A stretch of DNA of 64,000 nt from Candidatus Zixiibacteriota bacterium (GCA_016933955.1 JAFGTT010000027.1:124001-188000), one strand, 5' to 3'. Shown: positions 54,390 through 63,278, counted from the first letter of the stretch. Numbers and translations are program-made. Notes: generated by a model from the letters alone, not told the origin.

Positions 54390-55775
54390 TCAGGCTCGGA
54401 TATCATCTTCTTCCGTTACCGTTTTCTGTCCCATCAATTCAACCGGCCATATTATGCCCGTATCCGGATAATGTTGCACGACATTCGAGAAATCATCGAA
54501 AGTGCATCGTTCCTGAGCCGCCATAGCGGCTATCAGAAAGGCCAGACCAACCCTGGGATTTTCGAAACGGCCGAAATCCGCCCCGGCCAGAACCCCGGTT
54601 CCCTCGATCACCAGACCATCTTCCATTATTCCGCTCTTGACCCCCATTTTCTGCAGATTGGCCGTGATCTCCTCAAAAGGATTCAATCCTGACTCGCTCA
54701 TCTCCCGAACGCCCCTGATTACCGAGGTCCCCTTCCCGGCAGCTGCTATTATGGCCAGAAAAGGAATTTCATCGATAAGCGAAGTGGCCAGCGATCCGGC
54801 TGTCCTTCGAACTTTGATTTCTTTCCCCGTCACCGTCACCTCGCCAATCTGGAAACCGTCGACGTTTTTTCTCTCCCCCGTCTTAACATCCATCCCGGAC
54901 GCCTTCAGGTGATTTAAAAAGCCGGTGGCGTTATTATCCATACTGATACCCGGCAGGGTGATACTTTTTTTCTTTATAACTGCCAGGGTTATCAGAGCCG
55001 CCGCCATATCGAAATCAACCGGGATATTAATCGTCTGCCCCTGAAGACGAACCGACGGACCGAGGATTATTTCCCGCTTGTAATCGACGCTTGTGGTCCT
55101 AATTCTCTTACGCGGGTCGTGCGGGTCCGGCTTGAACTCCGGCTTCGGGGTCATTATATTTATATCCCCATCGAATCTTTTGATCCCCTTCTGGAAAACC
55201 CCCGAAGTGATTCGAAACTCTCGGATATTAACCGAGCATCCCGAAACCAGACCAAAAGCCAGCAGACAGTTCTTTGAATATGACAATGAAGACGATATCT
55301 TTATCTCGATGGGATGCTCTGCCGAGGCGCGGAAAACGACCTGTCGGGAATTGGCCTCATGAAATATATCAATACCCTTTTTATTGAGGACCTCGGTCAG
55401 GCTGTCGATAATATCGGAATTGACAGCTTCGCCGTAGTCAAGAATGCATGATTCATTCATCCCTGCCAGCAGCCCGATAATCAACGACAGCGGGGAAATA
55501 TCACCGCCATAAGTCAAATGCCGGTCTTCGGGTATGGTCGGTCCATCTCCCCGGCCAACCCGGAGAGTTCCTCCATCGACAATCACCCGACTCCCGATAT
55601 TTTTTAAAAAATCAACGGTCCGCCCGGTATTAAGTGATTTATTGTAGATATTGATAATCGTCTCGCCAGAGGCCAGGGCGCCGAGAATCAGCGCCATCTG
55701 GGTGGTATCGTAATCACCCCCGATTATGATATCGCCGGGCATTTGTTTTATGGGATAAATGGTAATACTCATCAT
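54390..55775 (-). CDS. Divergent EPSP-synthase-family (EPT) protein lacking key active-site residues
   Basis: The 461-residue product has the enolpyruvyl-transferase fold signs: 'ITIYPIKQMPGDIIIGG', 'ALILGALASGETIINIYNK', 'LPGISMDNNATGFLNHLKA', 'LIDEIPFLAIIAAAGKGTS' and 'VGLAFLIAAMAAQERCTFDD'. In AroA the N-terminal motif is PGDKSxSxR and a later one KESDR; here these read 'PGDIIIGGDYDTTQ' and 'EMSESGLNPFEEI', so the Lys, Ser and Arg that hold shikimate-3-phosphate and PEP are missing. The SRRPM segment is also absent. It may still be annotated aroA, but I doubt that activity. I start at the ATG at 55775, after the argS stop; a TTG at 55811 would overlap argS. Confidence 0.65.
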   Translation of the reverse strand: MMSITIYPIKQMPGDIIIGGDYDTTQMALILGALASGETIINIYNKSLNTGRTVDFLKNIGSRVIVDGGTLRVGRGDGPTIPEDRHLTYGGDISPLSLIIGLLAGMNESCILDYGEAVNSDIIDSLTEVLNKKGIDIFHEANSRQVVFRASAEHPIEIKISSSLSYSKNCLLAFGLVSGCSVNIREFRITSGVFQKGIKRFDGDINIMTPKPEFKPDPHDPRKRIRTTSVDYKREIILGPSVRLQGQTINIPVDFDMAAALITLAVIKKKSITLPGISMDNNATGFLNHLKASGMDVKTGERKNVDGFQIGEVTVTGKEIKVRRTAGSLATSLIDEIPFLAIIAAAGKGTSVIRGVREMSESGLNPFEEITANLQKMGVKSGIMEDGLVIEGTGVLAGADFGRFENPRVGLAFLIAAMAAQERCTFDDFSNVVQHYPDTGIIWPVELMGQKTVTEEDDIRA

Positions 55776-55788
55776 TCTGACCTGTTTT

Positions 55789-57600
55789 CTACATTTCTTC
55801 AGGAGATTCAATCCCCAGTAAATACAATCCTTCTTTGATCACTATTCTAACCGCCTCGACCAGCATCATGCGGGCCTCGGACAATTTCTCATTCTCGGAA
55901 ATTATTTTATCGATTCGTCCCTCGGAATCTTTTCGCTGATAGACTTTGTTGAAAGCGGCCGCCAGTTCCAGCAGGTACGAACTGATTACGTACGGTTCAT
56001 AGGTTGCCGCCGCCCCATCTATTTTCTGCGGAAACCTGTAGAGCAAATCAACCACCCGGTACTCCTCAGGCTGATCCAGAAGCGAATAATCAACCGCCTC
56101 CGGTAAAACCTTTCCATAATGGCGCACCAGCGATGACAACCGGGCATGAGTGTACTGCAGATACGGACCGGTTTCGCCTTCGAAATTGAGAACTTCATCC
56201 CAGTCGAAATTAACATCTTTCTGTCGCCGGGCCGACATGTCGGCAAAAAGGACCGCCCCAATCCCGATCTGTTGCGCTGTCTTTTCGATTTCTTTCAAAT
56301 CAGGATTCTTTTCTTCTATTTTCTTCCGGGCCAGCTCGACCGCTTTGTCCAGAACATCATCAAGCAGGATAATATTGCCCTCCCGGGTGGACATCATCTT
56401 ATCCTGGAATTTAATCCAGCCAAACTCGACATGCTCCAGCCGCGGCGAAACCCGTCTTTTCAAAGGAGTCTTCTCCGCCTCCTCAATCAACTCGACAACC
56501 TTAAATACCTGCCGAAAATGATCCCGCTGGGCGGAACCGACCACGTATAAAGCCTTCTCGAATTTGAAAGTCTGCCAGCGGTAAAATATCCCCGTAATAT
56601 CCCGGGTAGCGTAAAGGGTTGCTCCATCGGCCCGGGTCAGAAGACAGGGTGGCAATCCATATGGTTCCAGATCAACAATCAGAGCTCCCTGTGAGATTTT
56701 GGTCAGCCCCAGACTTTTAATCGCTTCAAGAACACCCGGCATCTGCTCATTGTAAAACGATTCCCCGGTGTAATAATCAAACCGGATCCCGAGCCGTTGA
56801 TAGGTTTTTTCAAAGGCCTCCAGCGACAGGTTCTTGAATTTCTTCCAGAGCTCGATTTCCTCGGGAGAACCCGATTCAAGATTTTTGAATGCTTCCCGGG
56901 CTTCATCGCCAAGTGACGGGTTATCCTTCTCCTCCCGGTGAAAACGGACATAAAGATTCAACAGCTTCATCACCGGCTCCTCGCCGAGATCCTCCTGTTG
57001 TCCCCATTTCCTGTAGGCTACGATCATTTTGCCGAATTGCGTCCCCCAGTCGCCCAGATGGTTTATCCCAATTGATTGATAACCCAATTTCTCGAAAATC
57101 CGATAAAGCGAGTGGCCGATGGCGGTTGTCCGAAGGTGCCCGATTCCGAATGGTTTAGCTATATTGGGCGATGAAAAATCAATGACAATTCTCTTTTCGG
57201 CGCCGACATCCGATGATCCATAGCGTTTTTTTTCTTTAAGGATTCCCGGCAGAGTGGTTCCGGCCAGATGGGGCAGGTCAATCCGACAATTATTGAAACC
57301 TCCCACCGCCGAAAAAATGAAATGACCTGATTCGGGATGTTCTTGCACATAGTCATTCTGCACCTGCACCAGTTGCCTGTTTATTTCCGCTGGATTTTTA
57401 TGGATTATTTTGGCCGCTTCAAACAATGGCAGGGCAAAATTGCCCATCTCCGGATTCTTGGGAGTCTCCAGACGGTTGTATATTTGAGCGGCATCGAATA
57501 TGAACAGTTCGGGATGCGCTTCTTTCGCCTCGGGAAAGGCCCGGGCCGAAGAAAGGGCAGTTAATTCGGCAACCTGTTCTCTGAATTTATCCTTAATCAT
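55789..57600 (-). CDS. argS: Arginyl-tRNA synthetase
   Basis: The 603-residue class I synthetase charges tRNA-Arg. It has the HIGH-type motif 'SSPNIAKPFGIGHLRTTAIG' near residue 150, 'NHLGDWGTQFGKMIVAYRKW', the KMSKS-type loop 'QDKMMSTREGNIILLDDV' near residue 400 and a C-terminal DALR anticodon-binding domain. It starts 4 bases after the stop of the small upstream gene. Confidence 0.95.
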   Translation of the reverse strand: MIKDKFREQVAELTALSSARAFPEAKEAHPELFIFDAAQIYNRLETPKNPEMGNFALPLFEAAKIIHKNPAEINRQLVQVQNDYVQEHPESGHFIFSAVGGFNNCRIDLPHLAGTTLPGILKEKKRYGSSDVGAEKRIVIDFSSPNIAKPFGIGHLRTTAIGHSLYRIFEKLGYQSIGINHLGDWGTQFGKMIVAYRKWGQQEDLGEEPVMKLLNLYVRFHREEKDNPSLGDEAREAFKNLESGSPEEIELWKKFKNLSLEAFEKTYQRLGIRFDYYTGESFYNEQMPGVLEAIKSLGLTKISQGALIVDLEPYGLPPCLLTRADGATLYATRDITGIFYRWQTFKFEKALYVVGSAQRDHFRQVFKVVELIEEAEKTPLKRRVSPRLEHVEFGWIKFQDKMMSTREGNIILLDDVLDKAVELARKKIEEKNPDLKEIEKTAQQIGIGAVLFADMSARRQKDVNFDWDEVLNFEGETGPYLQYTHARLSSLVRHYGKVLPEAVDYSLLDQPEEYRVVDLLYRFPQKIDGAAATYEPYVISSYLLELAAAFNKVYQRKDSEGRIDKIISENEKLSEARMMLVEAVRIVIKEGLYLLGIESPEEM

Positions 57601-57604
57601 ACTT

Positions 57605-57916
57605 TCATCCGTGCTCTGTAATCGGTTTAAAAATCAGCATATCATTTTTCAGCGTCATCTTAAACAGGACTTTGTCATGCCAGTTCTTTTCGAAGTCGAT
57701 TCCCAATCCGCGATAAACCTGTTCTATCACTTTCCCCAAATCCATATTCATTATCCGGGCCAGTTCCCCCGCCCCGAATTGAAGCTCTTCACCCTCACCC
57801 GTTCCCGATTCCGTAATCAGACCAATAATAATCTCCGGGTCGAATTCCAGCCCGGGATATGTCTCTTTCAAAACATAATGGATCTGACGGGCCAGTTCAC
57901 TTTTGCTCAATATCAC
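57605..57916 (-). CDS. Conserved-looking small protein of unknown function in the argS operon
   Basis: The 103-residue product starts at a GTG with AAGGA 6 bases upstream. It is soluble and mildly acidic, with helical segments 'KSELARQIHYVLKETYPGL' and 'GELARIMNMDLGKVIEQVYR'. I recognise no domain. It lies 9 bases after the MFS gene and 4 bases before argS, so it is part of a tight operon, which supports that it is a real gene. Confidence 0.65.
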   Translation of the reverse strand: MILSKSELARQIHYVLKETYPGLEFDPEIIIGLITESGTGEGEELQFGAGELARIMNMDLGKVIEQVYRGLGIDFEKNWHDKVLFKMTLKNDMLIFKPITEHG

Positions 57917-57925
57917 GACCGATCC

Positions 57926-59206
57926 TTATAACGGCTGTGATTCCACCAGGTAACCGTCCCTGGTATGTTTCTCCGAATCTCTGAAAAACATATAATACAA
58001 AATTGAGGAAAGCATGTAAAGCCCAACCGTTATCATCAGAGGCAAAGTATAACCGTGTTTTTCGATCAGCCGGCCGCCTACGGCCGTGGAAATCATCCAT
58101 GAGGAATTCCAGCCGAACATAAAAAGGGCATTGACCAGGGCATGTTCCTTTTGGGTCACCATCTCCATCCCGAAATTGGTCCCGATCGGACTGCCCATAT
58201 TCATTAATCCGCCGCGTATCAGAAAACAAACAAAGGCCAGTTCCAGCGAATATGTATAAGCCAGAATAACCATGAAGGGTATGGATAGCAGTTGGGTCGA
58301 AACCAGGGTTCGGACCATACCGATTTTTCGGGCTAGAATGGGACCAAGCAGAATTCCGACAAACATGGTGATATTAACCACCATAAAAAAGAAGCCAATC
58401 ATATCCGGTGGCTGTCTGAACCGGTCGCGGAAATAGAGATTTAAAAAGGGAATTATCAATCCCGCCCCGGTTCCGACCACGAAATAGGGCAGAAATAACC
58501 GGAAATAAAGCCCGGATCGTTTTTTTATCAGAGCCAGCGAAAATTCTGATCTTTTCTCCTCAAAACCCGGATCGGCGGCGCGGATCATGGAAAAGGGGAT
58601 CAGGGCCAGAAGACCCAGGCCGACACTCAATGCGAAAGTCCAGCGGTAGGCCGGGATCACCCCCCCGGCCATGGTAGTCAAGGCCGTCACCATCCAGCCG
58701 AAAACCATCGACCCCAGAACGCTGGCCAGAAGCGAGACCCCGAATGACAATGAAAATATATAGGTGCGTTCTTTTGGTGTCGAATTTCGCATAAAAAACG
58801 GCGCCGCGGCCACCCGGTAAAATGTCAGGGCGATTCCGGCCAGAAATGAAATCACCACCAGTAGTTGACTGACCGGCAGCCATGTTAAGAATAAAATCGA
58901 ACCGCCATAAAGAACGGTCGTGCTCAGGAGTATTTTTTTCAGCCGGATTCGTCGTAGAATGAATGAGGCCGGGATCGACGTTATAGTCATTCCGATCGCC
59001 CCGGCCGAAAGAATGGTGCCGATGAAGGATTCCGTCGACCCCTGTTCCCGGAGATAAAGATTCAGCAGCAACATATACCCGGAATAGGTCAAACCGATCA
59101 GAAAGGCAGCCGCCAGATACAACCTGACATTGCGTGAAAACAACCCCAGGTGATAGAGATAATCATTTATTGCCGAATGGATTCTATTGAGCTTTTTATC
59201 CGACAT
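57926..59206 (-). CDS. Major facilitator superfamily (MFS) transporter
   Basis: The 426-residue product has twelve predicted transmembrane helices: 'YLAAAFLIGLTYSGYMLLLN' first, then 'LVVISFLAGIALTFYRVAAA' and 'RLFLPYFVVGTGAGLIIPF'. The cytoplasmic loop after helix 2 has an MFS-like 'ILRRIRLKKILL'. Substrate unknown. It heads an operon with the 103-residue protein and argS. Confidence 0.88.
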   Translation of the reverse strand: MSDKKLNRIHSAINDYLYHLGLFSRNVRLYLAAAFLIGLTYSGYMLLLNLYLREQGSTESFIGTILSAGAIGMTITSIPASFILRRIRLKKILLSTTVLYGGSILFLTWLPVSQLLVVISFLAGIALTFYRVAAAPFFMRNSTPKERTYIFSLSFGVSLLASVLGSMVFGWMVTALTTMAGGVIPAYRWTFALSVGLGLLALIPFSMIRAADPGFEEKRSEFSLALIKKRSGLYFRLFLPYFVVGTGAGLIIPFLNLYFRDRFRQPPDMIGFFFMVVNITMFVGILLGPILARKIGMVRTLVSTQLLSIPFMVILAYTYSLELAFVCFLIRGGLMNMGSPIGTNFGMEMVTQKEHALVNALFMFGWNSSWMISTAVGGRLIEKHGYTLPLMITVGLYMLSSILYYMFFRDSEKHTRDGYLVESQPL

Positions 59207-59247
59207 GAAAACCTGCTGGATTTATTTCAAATGAGTATGCGTTCGGC

Positions 59248-60105
59248 CTAACGCCGGTCGGGATCGAAAACATATTCCCCACGGCAGACAAATACGGCCG
59301 GCCCGGTCAAAATAATGTTATCACTCTCAACTGGCCATTCTACCCGAAGTGACCCGGTCGGGAAAACCACCTCAACCGCCCGTTCCAGATAACCATTAAC
59401 CACTCCGGCTGCAACCGCGGCCGAAGCTCCGGTTCCCGATGACCCGGTGGCTCCTGCCCCCCGTTCCCAATCATTTAGAACAATTTTTTTGCGATTGACA
59501 ATCCTTACGAATTCCACATTGGTGCGATGCGGAAAATACCGGCTGTTTTCGATTATTTCGCCCAGCAATTTCCAGTCGAAATCGAAACGATCGACAAAAA
59601 TGACGGTATGCGGATTACCGACCGATAATATCGTCGCCGGAATTTTGACACCCTCAATTTTCAGAGGAGCATTGATATGATACTGCGCCTTCGACTTCAT
59701 GGGTACCCGCCGCGTTTCGAATTCCGGTCGGCCCAAAGACACCCTGACCATAGTCTCGGCAAGCGAGACCCGGATAATCCGGGCCTCGACCGAATCACCC
59801 CCGATTTCAAAAATCAGCTTTTTCCGCCGGGCGTACTTCCGATGGTAATAGGCGGCCGCAATTCTCAAGCCGTTACCCGATTTTTCCGCCCAACTGCCAT
59901 CGGAGTTAAACAGGTCGATACAACAATCAGCCCGATTACTCCGGGATAAAACCAGAATACCATCGGCCCCGACCCCGGAATTACGACTGCACATATCGAG
60001 AGCCATCCGGTTATAATCAATTTTTCCGGGACGCCGATTAATCAAATCGATAACCAGAAAATCATTTCCGAGCGCGTGATATTTATAGAATTCCAGCTTT
60101 TTCAT
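59248..60105 (-). CDS. DapF-like diaminopimelate epimerase homologue with both catalytic cysteines replaced by serine
   Basis: The 285-residue product matches DapF across its length: 'FYKYHALGNDFLVIDLINR', 'RNSGVGADGILVL', 'FNSDGSWAEKSGNGLRIAA', 'LSVGNPHTVIFVDRF', 'YFPHRTNVEFVRIV' and 'WERGAGATGSSGTGASAAV'. DapF converts LL- to meso-diaminopimelate with two cysteines, found as AEMCGNG and ACGTGA. Here both are serine (Ser76, codon TCG; Ser223, codon TCG). Other binding motifs are kept. Activity as an epimerase is doubtful. The ATG at 60105 gives the usual MKKLEFYK start; a TTG at 60114 is less likely. A terminator of the upstream aminotransferase precedes it. Confidence 0.85.
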   Translation of the reverse strand: MKKLEFYKYHALGNDFLVIDLINRRPGKIDYNRMALDMCSRNSGVGADGILVLSRSNRADCCIDLFNSDGSWAEKSGNGLRIAAAYYHRKYARRKKLIFEIGGDSVEARIIRVSLAETMVRVSLGRPEFETRRVPMKSKAQYHINAPLKIEGVKIPATILSVGNPHTVIFVDRFDFDWKLLGEIIENSRYFPHRTNVEFVRIVNRKKIVLNDWERGAGATGSSGTGASAAVAAGVVNGYLERAVEVVFPTGSLRVEWPVESDNIILTGPAVFVCRGEYVFDPDRR

Positions 60106-60140
60106 AAAGGCCAAGATATCGCTTTAAATCCGGTTGTAAA

Positions 60141-60166
60141 TAAAAAAAGCCCCGCCGGGCGGGGCT
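60141..60166 (-). terminator. Rho-independent terminator after the aminotransferase gene
   Basis: On the minus strand AGCCCCGCC and GGCGGGGCT form a strong GC stem, followed by seven Ts. Confidence 0.8.
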
Positions 60167-60193
60167 TGATAATTATCAATCCTATGACTTGAA

Positions 60194-61420
60194 TTACGGC
60201 ATATTGGCTTTGAAAACCCGGCCTAACCGTTCGATGGCGGATGACAGCATTTCGTGCGAGGCATTGGAGAAATTCAGCCTGAAGGTGTTGTCGCCCTTCT
60301 TGCCATCGGGAAAAAACGGACGGCCATAGACATAGGTGACCTTCTCTTTAATTGCCTCCTGCAGAAGCTCCGAAGCCGACATTGACAATGGCAGTTCGCA
60401 CCACAAAAACAGCCCGCCCTCGGGTTTGGTCCAGGTTATTCCCGGCGGGAAATGCTTTTCCAGCGCATGAATCATTAAATCCCGCTTGGCCCGGTAGCTC
60501 TTGATAATCTTGGGTATATGGGCCGAAAGTTTGCCGGATTTAATAAAATGATACAGGACAAACTGCGAGAAAGTGCTGGTATGCAGGTCGCAACCCTGTT
60601 TAATTTTTTCGAACATAGAAAGAATACTCACCGGCGCATTCATCCACCCGATTCTAAATCCCGGGGCGACAATCTTGGAAAAAGTCCCCAGCGAAATTAC
60701 GGCATCACCGCCAAGAGATTTCATGGTCGGCAAATTTTCGCCGTAAAAACGCAGTTCCCCGTACGGATTATCATCGACAATGGGAATATTATTGCGAACA
60801 GCAATATCGATCAGGGCTTTTTTGCGCTCGGTGGTCATGGTGATACCGGTCGGATTCTGGAAGGTCGATACGGTGTAGATGAATTTCGGTTTGTACTTCC
60901 TGATGGCATCCTCGACCTGATCGACCAGCATACCGTCATGATCCATCTCCACCGGAGCATATCGCGGTTTGTAATAATTGAAAGCCTGCAGGGCCCCGAC
61001 ATAAGTCGGGTTCTCGGTTACGATATAATCACCGGGATTGACAAAGGCCCGGGCCAGGAGTTCAATACCCTGCTGGGAACCGGAAGTGATCAGAATGTTT
61101 TCCATCCTGGATTTGGCCCCGAGGTTCGTTTCCCGCTCGGCAATCACCTCGCGGAATTGAGGGATTCCCATTGAAAAAGAATACTGCAGGGCCACCGATT
61201 TGAACTCATCAATAATGGCAACAGCCGACTCTTTTAAATCCTCGATAGGAAACATATCGGGCGACGGGTACCCTCCGGCCAGAGAAATAACCCCCGGCTG
61301 AGATGAAATCTTCAATATTTCACGAATGATGGACGTCGAAAGACCCCGGACATGGTCGGTAAACGGCCACTTGTCGGGATTGGCTTTGAGAGCCTCTTCA
61401 AAAGTCGATTTTTCATTCAT
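60194..61420 (-). CDS. PLP-dependent aminotransferase, class I/II, LysN/aminoadipate-type
   Basis: The 408-residue product has fold-type I aminotransferase motifs: 'PGVISLAGGYPSPDMFP' near the N-terminus, 'ITSGSQQGIELLARAFVNPG', 'YTVSTFQNPTGITMTTERKK', the PLP-binding lysine in 'ISLGTFSKIVAPGFRIGWM', and Arg in 'NTFRLNFSNAS'. The ISLAGGxP start and overall pattern resemble 2-aminoadipate/multi-substrate aminotransferases (LysN, ARO8-like). It may supply lysine or aromatic amino acids. It lies just upstream of the dapF-like gene but a terminator separates them. Confidence 0.88.
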   Translation of the reverse strand: MNEKSTFEEALKANPDKWPFTDHVRGLSTSIIREILKISSQPGVISLAGGYPSPDMFPIEDLKESAVAIIDEFKSVALQYSFSMGIPQFREVIAERETNLGAKSRMENILITSGSQQGIELLARAFVNPGDYIVTENPTYVGALQAFNYYKPRYAPVEMDHDGMLVDQVEDAIRKYKPKFIYTVSTFQNPTGITMTTERKKALIDIAVRNNIPIVDDNPYGELRFYGENLPTMKSLGGDAVISLGTFSKIVAPGFRIGWMNAPVSILSMFEKIKQGCDLHTSTFSQFVLYHFIKSGKLSAHIPKIIKSYRAKRDLMIHALEKHFPPGITWTKPEGGLFLWCELPLSMSASELLQEAIKEKVTYVYGRPFFPDGKKGDNTFRLNFSNASHEMLSSAIERLGRVFKANMP

Positions 61421-61602
61421 ATTATTAACTCATATCTACAGGTTTCCGGCAATGTAAACTTAACCATAAGAAAAGATAACAAAATGTCCAAATAAGTCAA
61501 CTGCCAAAAGGAGATTAAATGATGGATTAAAGATACTGCCTCGATCGCCTTCTCTCAAAGGCAGAAATTTAAATATATTTCAGGAATCGAGAAAAAGGAC
61601 GA

Positions 61603-62802
61603 TCAAATCTTGGTCCCGGCCAGTTTGATAGCCGAATCACCGAACCGATTACGAACTCTATCGATTGCCGCACTGGTTGCCTGTAGTTTTTTCACCGCAG
61701 TATCTTCAATCAATTCCATCTGACGGCTCACTTCTTTTTTCTCAAGATTCGACACCCGTACCCCCAGAAGACGAATTTTGATTTTCATGCCGTACTCACG
61801 GGGGACAAGATTCCGGGCTGCTTCATAAATAACCCTCGTCTGGTCGGTCGGATGATCGAGAGTATGGTCACGGGTGATGGTATTGAAATCTGATGAACGG
61901 ACTTTGACCGATACCGTCCGCCCCACATAATTATCCTTCCGCAGACGCCTGGCCACCCGGTCCGATAGCCAGAGCAGGGTTGAATATACTTTATCTATCT
62001 CCGTCAGATCATTCATCAGGGTTGTTTCATGAGACATGGATTTATCCATCGGACGGTTTTCGTAATTGTAAACCTCGTTGGTATCCATCCCCCGGGCCAG
62101 AATCGACAGGGACTCCCCGTTTTTACCGAAATGAGCCTTCAATTCTTTCTCTTTTCTTTCAGCCAGGTCGCCAACCGTAAAAATCCCGATTTTGTTGAGT
62201 ATTTTCCTGGTCGCTTCCCCGATTCCCCAGAGAGCGTCCACCGGCCGGGGATAAAAGATTCTCCGGAAATCGTCGCGATCCATAATTGTCATTCCGTCCG
62301 GTTTGTTCTCCCCCGAACCCATCTTGGCCATCAGCTTGGTCGGCGAAATACCCACCGAACAGGTCAGCGACAGTTTTTCCCTGATTTCTTCTTTCATCTG
62401 AGCCACCACGTTTTCGACCGTACCGAATACCCGGTGGCAGCCGGTCAATTCCAGAAAAGCCTCATCGACCGAAAACGGCTCGACCACCGGCGAATATTTC
62501 TGGAAGATAAGTTGCAGCATGGCCGAGGTATAAATATAACCGTTGAGTGTCCCCGAAATAAAAACACCATCGGGACAAAGTTGCCTGGCCCGGGTAATCG
62601 GCATCCCCGAATGGACCCCGTAGCGGCGGGCCTCGTACGAACAGGTCGAAACCACCGATCGCCACCGGGGATCACCGCCGACAATCACCGGTTTGCCCTT
62701 CAGCCAGGGACAGTTGCGGACCTCGACCGCCGCGAAAAAGGCATCCATATCGACATGCATAATCACCCTGTCCCAATCTTTTGTCCGGTCTATTCCACCC
62801 AT
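61603..62802 (-). CDS. dinB: DNA polymerase IV (Y-family)
   Basis: The 399-residue product has Y-family motifs: 'IMHVDMDAFFAAVEVRN' and 'PFSVDEAFLELTG' carry the catalytic acidic residues, 'STCSYEARRYGVHSGMP' binds the incoming nucleotide, and 'CSVGISPTKLMAKMGSGENK' is the palm segment. Helix-hairpin-helix and little-finger domains follow. It copies damaged DNA. It overlaps the upstream small gene by 13 bases, a common pairing. I see no SOS-like operator that I can name for this lineage. Confidence 0.95.
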   Translation of the reverse strand: MGGIDRTKDWDRVIMHVDMDAFFAAVEVRNCPWLKGKPVIVGGDPRWRSVVSTCSYEARRYGVHSGMPITRARQLCPDGVFISGTLNGYIYTSAMLQLIFQKYSPVVEPFSVDEAFLELTGCHRVFGTVENVVAQMKEEIREKLSLTCSVGISPTKLMAKMGSGENKPDGMTIMDRDDFRRIFYPRPVDALWGIGEATRKILNKIGIFTVGDLAERKEKELKAHFGKNGESLSILARGMDTNEVYNYENRPMDKSMSHETTLMNDLTEIDKVYSTLLWLSDRVARRLRKDNYVGRTVSVKVRSSDFNTITRDHTLDHPTDQTRVIYEAARNLVPREYGMKIKIRLLGVRVSNLEKKEVSRQMELIEDTAVKKLQATSAAIDRVRNRFGDSAIKLAGTKI

Positions 62803-63038
62803 ATCTTGCTGATAATCCAGCTGGTCTGACGTTCATCGAAAGTCAACTGGAAAAAATTCGATGAGCTGTCGACCACGGCGTAATGATGAATTTTATAAGC
62901 GCCGATATCCGTTTTCCAGTCCCCGGTAACCTCGCTGACCTTGTAAACGCGGTCATTCCAGCGAAACCGGACCGGTTTCATCTTGTGATTCTCGAAAAGA
63001 GCGATCACCTCGATCGGCTCATCCATATCCTGGTACAC
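62790..63038 (-). CDS. DUF6504-like small protein encoded with dinB
   Basis: The 82-residue product starts at a GTG with AGGTGAG upstream. It has the pattern of small proteins found next to Y-family polymerases: 'EPIEVIALFENHKMKPVRF', 'RWNDRVYKVSEVTGDWKT' and 'FFQLTFDERQTSWIISKIW'. It overlaps dinB by 13 bases, so the two are co-translated. Its role is unknown; a helper function for the polymerase is a guess. Confidence 0.75.
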   Translation of the reverse strand: MYQDMDEPIEVIALFENHKMKPVRFRWNDRVYKVSEVTGDWKTDIGAYKIHHYAVVDSSSNFFQLTFDERQTSWIISKIWVE

Positions 63039-63126
63039 AAACTCACCTGTTTATTCTTCAAATTCTTCGTCGTATAACATTTTCATTGCCGGGTCATCCG
63101 GATATAGAATAATAATCCACTAAAAT

Positions 63127-63266
63127 CCTGTCATTCCCGATAATAGCCTGTCATTCCTCCAAAAAGCCTGTCATTCCCCCAAAAAGTCCGTCATTCCCCC
63201 CAAAAGTCCGTCATTCCCCAAAAAATCCTGTCATTCCCCAAAAAAGTCTGTCATTCCCGACCTGAT
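63127..63266. repeat. Seven-copy tandem repeat with an exact 20-base period
   Basis: Units start at 63127, 63147, 63167, 63187, 63207, 63227 and 63247. The core is YCYGTCATTCC followed by C and A runs. The last unit runs on into ACCTGATCGGGAA and so forms a TTCCCGA...TCGGGAA inverted repeat of the kind seen in dispersed intergenic elements. No protein is encoded. The rest of the 467-base stretch from 63039 to 63505 holds the repeat ends listed below; in 63039-63126 and 63415-63505 I see nothing clear. Confidence 0.9.
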
Positions 63267-63278
63267 CGGGAATCTATC

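Noticed and set aside
60518-61174. Open frame of 218 codons on the plus strand
   Set aside because: It is antisense to the aminotransferase, which shows all its PLP motifs.
62029-62829. Open frame of 266 codons on the plus strand
   Set aside because: It lies opposite dinB, whose motifs are complete. The sequence is rich in His, Arg and Pro without domains, as expected for a shadow frame.
63051-63086. An 11-codon frame (MKMLYDEEFEE) before the DUF6504-like gene
   Set aside because: It looks like the end of a protein, but a stop codon lies 13 codons upstream of its ATG and no ribosome site is clear. It is too short to support.
63127-63266. Could the 20-base array be a CRISPR?
   Set aside because: The units are directly adjacent with no unique spacers, and no cas gene is present.
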